Below the pieces are notes generated by a model. It was not told the DNA's origin. It made no database searches and worked only from the letters and a program-made list of their open reading frames with translations. This document shows, piece after piece, positions 55,713 to 64,000 of a DNA stretch of 64,000 nucleotides. This DNA is from Pycnopodia helianthoides (taxonomy: Eukaryota; Echinodermata; Asteroidea; Forcipulatida; Asteriidae). The translations under genes and the position numbers were made by a program. Numbering within the stretch: position 1 is the first letter of the stretch; each line of letters begins with the position of its first letter. The stretch covers positions 13,934,953 to 13,998,952 of the forward strand of contig CM063256.1 of NCBI GenBank assembly GCA_032158295.1. Reading direction: 5' to 3'.

Positions 55713-56532
55713 TTACATGTACATGAAGCACTGTATGACAAGAAGCACAATAAAGGGTACCCACTTTGCCACGCTTTCTACCGAGTCACGTTAGCAGTTT
55801 TTCCGATGGTTATAATATACTTTGTAAGTCCCTGAAACCACCCAAAAGTGTTTCAAAATGTGCATGGACGCCGATGCAGGCTTTGGATAGTGGAAAGTGA
55901 AGCCAAACATTTTAAAGAAAACAGCTTTGCGGGTCATGGATAACAAAAGTAAAGTAAATTACTGTTGCTCGGATGCATTGGCCCACGCATAGACGACGAT
56001 CTAAACTAGAGGATTAAAAAATAGTACAAAGGAGAGGGATTGGGAACTTTGGAAATGTCACCACAAATTGGACAGCCTAAAGTCTGGGCACATTTTGGAA
56101 TGAATTGTCCTCTTGAACTACATGTAGTATTTAAGTCTTCAAGGCAAGGAAAATATTTGGACAAAAATTATGAAATCAGGAAATACCCAGACAAATCTTA
56201 ATCCTGGTTATTTTCTTATGGAGATACTATGTATTAACCAGGGAACCTTTGTTTGCAAGAAGAGTGACCTTGTACGTTCCAGTGGATTTCCTGGCAGGCA
56301 CAATACTATACACTGGTCATATGGGAAATCTGATCATTTTGTGTCACTATTTCCACGTTATAAAAGTACCAGACAGGTGAAGGAGTTTGGAGATGTGCCC
56401 CCTTTCGTCAATTAAGTTGATAAAAATCAGACAGTGCAATCTCCATAATATCAGATTAAATGTTTGCTTCCATTGAGCTGTTTAGAAATCATGCCTGCAG
56501 GAAGTCCAGGCTCTGTGGCTATTTTTTTTTTA
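55713..56532. other. Non-coding, nothing recognised
   Basis: An 81-codon plus frame at 56170-56415 has no recognisable domain. Confidence 0.35.
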
Positions 56533-57035
56533 TTAAGGGTAAAGACCAGGGCATTAGGGTAAAGGAGAGGGGCATGAGGGCAAACACCAGGGGCAAAAGG
56601 GTAAAGACAGTGGGCATGAGGGCAAAGAGCGGGGCATGAGGCCAGGGCAGGGCATGCGGGCAAAGGCCAGGGGCATGAGAGCAAAGACCGGGGGCATGAG
56701 AGCGAAGACCAGGGGTCGATTTCACAAAACTCTTCCTAACTTAGGACTAGTCCTAGGCAATGCTAAGAGATAGGACTTACTGGTCCTAACTTAAGACTAG
56801 TCCTATCTCTTACTGTCTAAGGATTGCCTAGCACTAGTCCTAAGTTAGGAAGAGTTTTGTGAAATCGACCCCAGGGACATGAAGGCAAACTGGCAATCCA
56901 TGGGCAGGAGGGCAAAAAACTGGGGCATGAGGGCAAAGGCCGGGGGCATAAGGGCAATGGAAAAGGCAATAGAGATAAAACCCGAGGCAAGGACAGGTAT
57001 GTGGAGGCAAAGATCAGGGGCAAAGACCCGAGGTT
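56533..57035. repeat. Degenerate minisatellite, about 20-bp unit, split by a MITE
   Basis: GGGCATGAGGGCAAAGACCA-type units run from 56540 to 56711 and resume at 56873 (GGGACATGAAGGCAAAC) to about 57035. The gap is filled exactly by palindromic MITE E2. The array therefore existed before the insertion. Confidence 0.92.
56712..56872. mobile_element. Palindromic MITE family E, copy E2
   Basis: Same length (161 bp) and design as E1: GGGGTCGATTTCACAAAACT ... AGTTTTGTGAAATCGACCCC. The centre differs by a few indels (GGACTTACTGGTCC). Confidence 0.96.
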
Positions 57036-57231
57036 CCACGGGGCATGCAGACACAATATTGCCTTCCTTCACCTTGTATCACAGCCTTAATACCGAGGTC
57101 CCATTTGCACACTGTGAAAGCTGCGCATGTACTGTATTCTTTCGTCGGTTCCCAGCCTTGATGATGATATGACACCAGCTAGTGGCTGAGGTTGTGTCGT
57201 CATAAAGTAGAATACCGGGCACAGGAAGGAA

Positions 57232-57242
57232 GCCGCCATTTT
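57232..57242 (-). promoter_or_regulatory. YY1-like motif upstream of the Src-family kinase
   Basis: GCCGCCATTTT is the complement of AAAATGGCGGC, the YY1 core. It lies 453 bp upstream of the kinase start codon and is the only promoter-type motif noticed there. The interval 57243-57694 would then be 5' UTR, or contain a first non-coding exon. No core element was found to fix the start site. Confidence 0.35.
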
Positions 57243-57694
57243 CTAGCTCTGACATCCTGGTTCTGGACTAGAATAATATTAATTGGTTCTGCGCTGTGTA
57301 AGGTTGAACAACTCGGATCATGTTGCTGATGTGAATATCTACATGTATCGGGAAGTCCCACAATGTAATTCGGTCTTCTGTCCACTTTCAGTTTAATCCA
57401 TGAGGAATTTCTGCGTGAAAGTTCGTTAGTTTGGCCTGAGCGGGGGAAAAAAACTGCAGCTGTAGTTGTGTCGGAGTTGACTAACTGTGTTTTGGGGCTT
57501 ATTGACAGGATTGAAAACTGGAGACGCGCTTGTGAATTACTAACATGGACTAATCTCATGTGGCCGATTGAAAGCTGAGACTATTGGAATTTTATCGTAT
57601 TTAGTGAGTTTTTCCTGCACCCCTGTCTAACAGGTTACATTTCTCTGAATATATTGATAGCTAGTCTTCCCAAAGTGATCCCTCAACTTTCAAC

Positions 57695-57884
57695 ATGGGC
57701 TGCATGCACAGTAGTGAAGATGGCAGCAGCTACCCGCCCGGCAACCAGAACGGGACGAGCTCACCGGGTCCAGATATGAGCATAGGAACACCGAGCCATC
57801 AGATGGGCGGGCTGTCCAACTTTAATCAGACAAAACAAAACATGTTCATTCCCAAACCCAATCAACCAGAACCAAGCAAACCAG
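57695..57884 (+). CDS. Src-family tyrosine kinase, coding exon 1 (SH4 and unique region)
   Basis: The start ATG at 57695 (CAACATGG context) opens MGCMHSSEDG. Gly2 is the N-myristoylation site (MGxxxS) and Cys3 a likely palmitoylation site, the SH4 membrane anchor of Src, Fyn and Yes kinases. The unique region (residues 7-63) is polar, rich in Gly, Ser, Asn and Pro. The exon stops at CCAG|GTACAG (57884/57885) after 63 codons plus one base, and this phase matches the next exon. The kinase would act at the inner plasma membrane, phosphorylating tyrosines downstream of receptors. In starfish eggs, Src-family kinases are known to act in the calcium release at fertilisation. Which paralogue this is cannot be told from the N-terminus. 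The open frame past 57884 is intron read-through. Confidence 0.9.
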
Positions 57885-58667
57885 GTACAGTAACTACTAA
57901 ATGTATAACTTTTGAAGGTGCACCCATACATGTAGCATCATTTTGTGTGTGTGAATATTCCAGTCAACTAGTGACCATTTTTTCAACAAATGCATCAATT
58001 GACAACATCAGAAAATTTAAATTGTAGGTGGTTACGGCGTTGAGAAAATAGTGATTTTAAAACCCTACTTGCTCCAAGATGCCTCAGTACCTTCCATGAT
58101 GCACCGCTCACAATGGTGAGGTGATCCATGCCACACTTTTCCTGTCTTTGTAATGTACATGTGTCAGTGCCACAGACTGCCACTGCAGAAATTGACCAAG
58201 GTTGTGAACCTGATCTCGTTCAACAGAGATCCAAATTCCGTTGCAATTGAGCACAGCTGGTGGCTTCACTCCAGTTTACCACTCTCATTGAAGTACCTTG
58301 ACCATTGGCTCTACTCTCTACATCAGCGTGTGCCTCAAAATGCCACTGTTGTGGCATAGTGAGGTATAGGTTGGTTGTCTCCAGACACAAGCCAATAGTA
58401 GGAGGGGTAGGCCCTAATGGTTTTTGTTTAGAAGAGGGTGTCATGCCTCTATGCTCAATTAAAAAAAAAAAAATTTCCTTTAACGGCAGTTGGGGCCTGT
58501 TGTTCTGTTTCTCAAACTTGTTATACATTATCAACAGCTGTGGTGCTTCTTAAGGAAGTTTTTATGCTCATTACTTTTTTGAGGTACTTACCAAATGTAT
58601 ACCCTCCCTTTAAGTGGTTCTTTTGAATTGAAATTTGACACACAGTTTCTTTTTGTAATCCTTGTAG
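57885..58667 (+). other. Intron 1 of the Src-family kinase
   Basis: A GT-AG intron of 783 bp, ending TTGTAATCCTTGTAG. It contains a truncated family B MITE at 58508-58614 and an A-run at 58459-58470. Nothing else was seen. Confidence 0.85.
58508..58614 (-). mobile_element. MITE family B, truncated copy B6
   Basis: Right half only. GTTTCTCAAACTTGTTATAC, then TTATCAACAGCTGTGGTGCT, then ACTTACCAAATGTATACCCT and CCCTTTAA. The left arm is missing. Confidence 0.8.
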
Positions 58668-58764
58668 TACTCAAATATACTGCTCTGTACGATTATGAAG
58701 CGAGGAACGGAAGACGAACTTGAGCTGTCCTCAAGGGTGAAACACTCGAAATAACAAACAACCA
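58668..58764 (+). CDS. Src-family kinase, coding exon 2 (first half of SH3), frame locally broken
   Basis: A 97-nt exon between CTTGTAG and CCA|GTGAGT. With the base carried over from exon 1 it reads VLKYTALYDYEAR, the ALYDY start of an SH3 domain, and it ends KGETLEITNN before the split codon. Between these the correct-frame reading hits TGA at 58721-58723. The expected acidic RT-loop text (EDELELS) appears in the next frame, at about 58707-58730. One extra base near 58703-58710 and a compensating loss near 58729-58733 would explain this. The entry and exit phases are still right, so the exon as a whole is consistent with exons 1 and 3. Vertebrate SRC has about 100 nt at this position. An assembly error is the simplest reason; a pseudogene or allelic damage is possible. 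Confidence 0.82.
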
Positions 58765-59574
58765 GTGAGTATGAAAAATGTTAAGCATAGTAGTAATCAG
58801 TGTTCCCCGAACCAATGAACTGAGCGAGTTGGTAACAGTAGCCCATATGCATGTCCCAATGCGCATGATCATTGCGCAAAGGATTCTGGGTGAAATACAA
58901 GTCCAAACGAACTTGGCAACCATCATGGCGCGCTGTACACCACACATTAAACCTGACATAATTACATGGAAACTACAGCACGGCGTGATTCTGATTTTTT
59001 AGCTGTACTCGGTTTTCCAAGATGCAATGCAGGCTATTTTTAAGATGGCGCTTGTACATATTATGGGCTATTTGAATTGATGGTTGAAGCATATTTTACG
59101 CAGTCTACAAACGGATAAGAATGCAGTGCGCACACAAATATGCAATGATTCCTTCAACAGATATCCAAATTGTGAGCTCTTGATACACAGAGGTCCGGGG
59201 AAAAGCTCATAAATGACATTTGTTGATAACATTCTTTGTGGTGAGAGCTTCACAGCAAAGGGAGAAAAACTGTGTGAGTTGGTCACTGACAGTACATATA
59301 GCAAGGTGGGCTGCCTCACGTTTGATTAGGCTTGGGAATAACTAATCAAGTACACTATAGACTGTTTCAGCCTCAACCCAAGGCTGCAGATAGCAACCAG
59401 GATCGACCCAAATTCTAATAAATAATCACCGTTTTCATCAATGTCCACAATCAATAGTGGATTTTGATTGGTTCAGGAATACTTTTTTGAGGTAAAACGA
59501 TTCTGACAAGATTGAAAGTAAAACTGCCAACAGGCGATTCCATTGTTAATATTCTTACAAAGAGGACAGGGCTC

Positions 59575-59775
59575 AGGGCAAAATTTCATAGAGCGGCTTA
59601 AAGCGGAAAATATAACATAGAAAGTTTCTGCTAAGCAAAAATAAGCAGGATACCAGTCACAGATCATACAATGTGACATGATATTTTGGCTGGTAACCTT
59701 ACTCTGGTAATATTGTGTGCATCCCATTTATTTAGCGACTTCCTGTGCTTAAGCAGCTCTATGAAATTGGGCCCA
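59575..59775. mobile_element. MITE family D, copy D7
   Basis: AGGGCAAAATTTCATAGAGC at the left and GCTCTATGAAATTGGGCCC at the right. The interior AAGCAAAAATAAGCAGGATA and TTTTGGCTGGTAACCTTACT is typical of the family. Confidence 0.93.
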
Positions 59776-59984
59776 GAGCTTTGGGTTACCACTAACCGTC
59801 CCCAACCCGTCAAAATCCAACTGCATGTTTCGTTTTATTTTGTTGGACTGGGGACTGCACTTGTAAACTGATCATGCTTTACATGAAATTAGGCATAACA
59901 ACAAGAACCCAAGCCCAACAGTTTGGGGATTGCGATACCTTATGGTGTTGGATTTTGTTAGAGCGGGGAAGGATCCTAGTAATA

Positions 59985-60180
59985 GACCCCTTCCCTTGAA
60001 ATATGTAAATTGAACACCGCGCGTGCGCACTCTCCCTACTGATTGGCAAAATGAGTGAACATCGCGCCTTTACATACAGGTATGTAAGGGACTGCCCAGT
60101 GCATAACTCTATGGCGTTTGCCAACCAATAGTGCCTGTACGCATGCGTGAATGTAATTTACATATTTCATGGGAAGGGTC
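59985..60180. mobile_element. MITE-like element L
   Basis: GACCCCTTCCCTTGAAATAT at the left is mirrored by ATATTTCATGGGAAGGGTC at the right, and the pairing extends through GTAAATT / AATTTACAT. The middle has GCGCGTGCGCAC and CGCATGCG. No second copy is in the window. Confidence 0.85.
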
Positions 60181-60339
60181 AATTCACTAATGGGATTTTT
60201 TGTTAACGAATGATTTTTGTGTCGTTCAATGTTGAGATTTATCATAATTTCAATGCGTCAAGTCATGAAAATCATTCAAAAAGCCCCAATGTTTTTGGTT
60301 CCTGTGGACAGTGTAACACGAGTGAGCGAGGAATTAGGG

Positions 60340-60500
60340 CATGTAGATTGGCTCAGTGGTTTCTTCCCTGCCTGCCACCTCCGTGGACCCAGGTTCGATT
60401 CCCAAACTGGAGCCTTGCATGCAGATTGGGTTTTCAGTCCCTACCTGTTTGCGTGGGTTTTCCCTAATTTGGGGTTTTCCTCTCACGTCTAAAAACTGAT
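60340..60500 (+). mobile_element. tRNA-derived SINE, second family (copy T1)
   Basis: A-box-like TTGGCTCAGTGG at 60349-60360 and B box GGTTCGATTCC at about 60392-60402. A body of GGGTTTTCAGTCCCTACCTG and GCGTGGGTTTTCCCTAATTT follows. No clear tail was found. A reversed fragment is at 54777. Confidence 0.75.
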
Positions 60501-60623
60501 TTTGTGTTTTAAAAGTTGGTTTGATGTTTCCATAGAATGCTTTGCCAATCATATAATTGAGACTCGGATTCAGATTCTGTAACAATGCTTGACATGGTTT
60601 GTGATATTATTTTGTTGTTGCAG

Positions 60624-60722
60624 CGATGGGGACTGGTGGCTCGCCAGGTCAGCTAAGAGTGGGCGAGAGGGTTACATCCCTAGTAACTACATTGCTCCAG
60701 TCAAGAGCATCAACGCAGAAGA
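60624..60722 (+). CDS. Src-family kinase, coding exon 3 (second half of SH3)
   Basis: A 99-nt exon between TTGTTGCAG and GAAGA|GTAAGT. It continues exon 2 in phase: [33 protein letters not shown]. The Trp pair (60634-60639) and the PSNY motif form the proline-ligand surface of the SH3 domain. The exon ends two bases into a codon, just before the expected WYFG start of the SH2 domain. Vertebrate SRC has an exon of the same length at this place. The SH2 and kinase exons were searched for up to position 64000 and not found, so intron 3 is more than 3.2 kb long or the gene is cut by the window edge. Confidence 0.93.
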
Positions 60723-60822
60723 GTAAGTCTCCGTTCAGGCTCATTTCAGACAGCCATTCAATTCTAATTGTGAATAGAGTAGTTTTGCAAGTCTTGGGGT
60801 ACGGATACAGATACGGATTATT

Positions 60823-61186
60823 CATGTTATTGTTATTATTTATTTCTGGTAATGAAACCAAGGATGCCTCATCAGTGAACTTAATCCCTGTTGCTCGCAA
60901 GCCTGAGGAAACCTGTAAACAAGGGTGCTTGCTATGTGAACCAGAAACACAGGGGTTAAACCCCCACTCTTCCGGAATAAGTGTTCTAGGTTCCTTTACC
61001 TGCGCTACCAATCCTAGTACACGGGACCTACGACTTAATGTTACTTCCGAAGGACAAAGCAATAATGGTTAAAGTATCATCTTGCTCTAGGACACAAGTG
61101 CCATGACCAGGAATCGGATCCACACTCTGCTGATCAGAAACACCAGAGCTTGAGTCCGATGCTTTAACCGCTCAGCCACAACGCAC
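60823..61186 (-). mobile_element. tRNA-derived SINE, first family, near full length (copy S2)
   Basis: Reversed relative to S1. The ATT-type tail lies at about 60824-60842. The central domain is the complement of GGTCCCGTGTACTAGG (61012-61027). The tRNA head ends at 61186 with the complement of GTGCGTTGTGGCTGAGCGGT. The B box has mutated (GGATCCGATTCC). Confidence 0.87.
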
Positions 61187-61420
61187 TGTAACCATAACCG
61201 TTGACATTAGACACACTGCAGGATTTGTTACGCAGTCATAGAGTGATGAGTCAATTGGGGGAGTTAGTGTTCAACATGGCGATGCCCTGGGAGTAAATGG
61301 CACTCAACAAATTCAACAAAAACATTCGTTCAAAAACAAATTTCCCCCAAGTGAATTCCATGGATGATATCATTAACAGCGATATAGTGGAAATTGTTGT
61401 TAATCCAGGACAATTTATGC

Positions 61421-61760
61421 TTAAAGGTATTGTACACTTTTGGTAACAGCTCAAAATCAGTGTCCACATTTTGTGTGATTCAACATATGTATGAACAAAC
61501 AAACCTGTGAAAGTTTGAGCTCAATTGGTCATCGAGGTCACAGAAAATAGTGAAAAGAGATCTTATGTGTTTTTCTGTTTTTTCAAATTATCGCGCGCGA
61601 TAATTACTATTGTTTTACTCGTTTCTCAGAAACGATAGCATTTTAGGCAGAAATATTTTAAGGAACCCTTTCTACCATTACTTACTTTAAATATGTAAGT
61701 TATGTGTGAATCTGTGAACATTGTGTTTTTCGATCTTACCAATAGTGTACAGGCCTTTAA
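61421..61760 (-). mobile_element. MITE family C, copy C2 (reversed)
   Basis: TTAAAGGTATTGTACACTTT at the left and AATAGTGTACAGGCCTTTAA at the right. The centre (61586-61605) is a perfect 20-bp palindrome, AATTATCGCG plus its reverse complement, longer than in C1. Confidence 0.94.
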
Positions 61761-61761
61761 C

Positions 61762-62790
61762 AGTATCCGGTTTCTGCAACGTGTATGAACGCAAGTGTCT
61801 GTTGTTAACAATTATTCAAAACATAGAACACTACATTTACACATCACGTTTAACACAAAAGTGTTGACACATAGTTCATATCATAGACTTGCAAAACCTC
61901 TCTATTATCTGCGTGTGTGTGTGTGTTGTTCCAGTGAACGTTTCCATTGTAAGTAAAGAAAAATGCACATAAAATGTAACAGTGCTACTCGAATATCAAC
62001 ATTTCTGTTTCTACTGCCTGTAATGAATGCCAGTATCCATTGTTTAACAAGCATGCAAAACATAAACACTATGGTTTCGCATCATGCTTACACACAAGTG
62101 TTGGCGAGGACTTTAACAACAGAGCTTTCGCTTTCTTGTACAAAACCAATGAGAACTTAGCTTTAAAAAAACTAAGTCCAAACAGTGGGAGAACAAAGGG
62201 AAGTTCTCGATTTACGGGATTCACCAACATATGAACGATTTCCCTTGTAAAGCAGAGCAAAATTCAATATAAAAGTATCAGTTGCTACTCAAATATCAAC
62301 AGTTTCCAGTTTTTCTACTGCGTGTATGAACGCCATTATCCATTATTAACAAGCATGCAAACATAGACACTACATGTATGGTCACACACCCGTTAACACG
62401 ATTCCATATGTATTCATAGACTTGCAAAACCTCTATTATTATCTGTGTATGAGTGTGTCAGCGATTAGTTTCTCATTGAAAGTAGAGCAAAATGCCACAT
62501 GAAATGTATCAGTTGCTACTCAAATATCATCAGTTTCCGTTTTTCTACTGCGTGTATGAACGCTAGTATCCATTATTAACAATCATGCAAAACATAGACA
62601 CTACGGTTACACATCCGTTAACACGTTTCCATACATGTACATGTATGTATTCGTAGACTTGCAAAACCTCTTTTATTATCTGTGTATGAGTGTGTCGGCG
62701 ATTAATTTCTCATTGAAAGTAGAGCAAAATGCCACATGAAATGTATCAGTTGCTACTCAAATATCATCAGTTGCTGCTCACTATCCTGCT
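61762..62790 (+). repeat. Tandem array, about 230-bp unit, four copies
   Basis: Units contain TCAGTTGCTACTCAAATATC, TTTTTCTACTGCGTGTATGA, ATCCATTATTAACAAGCATG, CATAGACACTAC and ATAGACTTGCAAAACCTC. They end with GATTAGTTTCTCATTGAAAG and AGAGCAAAATGCCACATG. Copies start at about 61762, 61986, 62276 and 62511, with a short fifth piece near 62750. The last two full units are about 95% identical. The second has a different middle (62095-62240). Confidence 0.9.
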
Positions 62791-63347
62791 CGTAAGCGTG
62801 ACACAGTTCTACTGTAACTTGTAAGCCACGCCCACTTCACACAAACTCGGGCTCCACTGATTACCAAAATCCTTTGATGATTTATGCAAGAAAAGTGTAA
62901 TAATCGGACTTGGCAGTCACATACGTTCTACAAAGACTAGGGTCTTCTTAGAATTAAAAGTTTGTTTGTAATAAAAAAAAAATGCTTTTGGAAGATGGAA
63001 GGGGCGTTTTTTGGTAAAATTACCAGCTTTGGAGACGGAAGTACATGTACATGTAGCTAGCTTTAGCTCATGTGGGGTCATGTAGGTCCAACTTATACAG
63101 AGGGTTAGGAAGTCAAAGCCATACAAATCTATAATTTACAGGATTTCTAATTATGGGTGTCATTAACAAAGAAAATAAATAAACAAATAAAATCAATTTC
63201 AATCTAAATGCTCACTGATTGTATAAAGTTCATACCAGAACCCAAACCTTCAGAGAAATATTTAAAAGTGAAATTTGCCACAAACCACTGTTTGCTTATT
63301 TCAGTTGCTGCAATCGTTTTCTGTGAAATTAATGACGTCCAAACGTC

Positions 63348-63380
63348 CGAGCATTCATTCATTCATTCATTCATTCATTA
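63348..63380. repeat. TTCA microsatellite
   Basis: GCATTCATTCATTCATTCAT and onward, about eight units. It may be the tail of a non-LTR element on either side, but none was recognised. Confidence 0.85.
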
Positions 63381-64000
63381 TTGGTTTATTCTTTAAAAAA
63401 CAAATTCCGTGGCGACCGGAGGTCGAGTTTCAGGAAAATATACAGAGATTAAAAATTAGAAAAAACCACACTATTACAGATTTAAGAAATAATTGGTTAA
63501 GGAGAGACAAATATTTACAATGTATAAAACAAATTGTTTTAAAAGTTGCAAAACAGTAACCTGGATCAATCTTGAAAAATGTCCCTACACCTCTCGGCAA
63601 ATAGGACCCTATGTCATCCAAAATACCTCAACTGGGAAGACAGAAACCCCCAGGTCACAAGTGGGCAAACTTTTCACAATGTATCCCTTTTCTTGGGCTT
63701 TCAAATCTGTCTAGAATAGAATATTTTGAGGGCCTACCCAAAAATTAATTGTTGCCGACGCTCTGTTTACTCCATAATTAGTGGGGTGTACATTGTACCT
63801 ATAAGAATTAACACGGATACCCCGAAACAATGATGTGCTGCATGTTCATGTACGCTCCCTTTTGGTTAGACATTTATGAAGCCAAGTTCCTCTATTGGTT
63901 TTAGTTACGAGGGTTCATTTATTGCGGTCAAAATGCTTTAGCTGTGTGATCATTGTTTTTCAAAGGTTCGTTTAAAATTATTTGACATTGTGCCCAAGCC

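Larger units (their letters stand above)
58765..60623 (+). other. Intron 2 of the Src-family kinase
   Basis: A GT-AG intron of 1859 bp ending TTTTGTTGTTGCAG. It carries MITE D7, foldback element L and a SINE of the second family. The rest shows no exon. Confidence 0.85.
60723..64000 (+). other. Intron 3 of the Src-family kinase, running off the window
   Basis: Donor GTAAGT at 60723. It holds a reversed SINE (60823-61186), MITE C2 (61421-61760), a tandem array of about 230-bp units (61762-62790) and a TTCA microsatellite (63348-63380). From 62800 to the edge nothing else was recognised. Confidence 0.7.

Noticed and set aside
57200..57559. 119-codon minus-strand frame upstream of the kinase
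   Set aside because: It covers the expected kinase promoter and 5' UTR and has no recognisable domain.
60626..61072. Overlapping frames of 137-148 codons
   Set aside because: They are shadows spanning kinase exon 3 and a SINE, and ignore the good donor at 60723.
63203..64000. SH2 exon of the kinase before the window edge
   Set aside because: No WYFG- or FLVRES-like reading was found in any plus-strand frame up to the edge.

Overview
The window is a gene-poor, repeat-rich stretch of an animal nuclear genome. Genes are split by introns with GT-AG borders. tRNA-derived SINEs, many small inverted-repeat DNA elements (MITEs), minisatellites and a decayed non-LTR retrotransposon fill most of the rest. 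The genes present (a Shab-type potassium channel, an XK-related membrane protein and a Src-family kinase) are metazoan. The dense MITE landscape suggests an echinoderm, most likely a starfish. That assignment is an inference from general impression and was not checked by a search.

Layout. (1) 0-8 kb: a 40-bp minisatellite, an RFX X-box-like palindrome at 2.16 kb, one minus-strand coding exon (3732-4169) for the T1 domain of a Kv2/Shab channel, a nearly full-length SINE, and a candidate terminal coding exon near 7.2-7.6 kb. (2) 8.2-9.9 kb: a 1.75-kb minisatellite with an 82-bp unit. Long open frames there are products of the repeat. (3) 10-40 kb: no confidently recognised gene; mainly MITEs and tandem repeats, with a few weak exon candidates. 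(4) 40.1-42.2 kb: an intronless minus-strand gene for a 615-residue XK-related (XKR) protein, possibly extended by a second open frame just downstream. (5) 43-57 kb: MITEs, minisatellites and a dead reverse-transcriptase fragment. (6) 57.7 kb to the right edge: the 5' part of a plus-strand Src-family kinase gene. It has a myristoylated and palmitoylated N-terminus, then two exons that together form the SH3 domain; SH2 and kinase exons must lie beyond the window.

The three genes look independent, with no operon or shared pathway. The most informative general observations are: (a) three MITE families (here A, B and C) share conserved arms but carry different central palindromes, suggesting one lineage that diversified by changing its centre; (b) the SH3 exon of the kinase holds two compensating frameshifts, and the XKR stop lies just after a homopolymer run with another open frame beyond it, so base-level assembly errors, or genuine decay, must be considered before trusting protein models here. 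Letter names for repeat families are local to this annotation.
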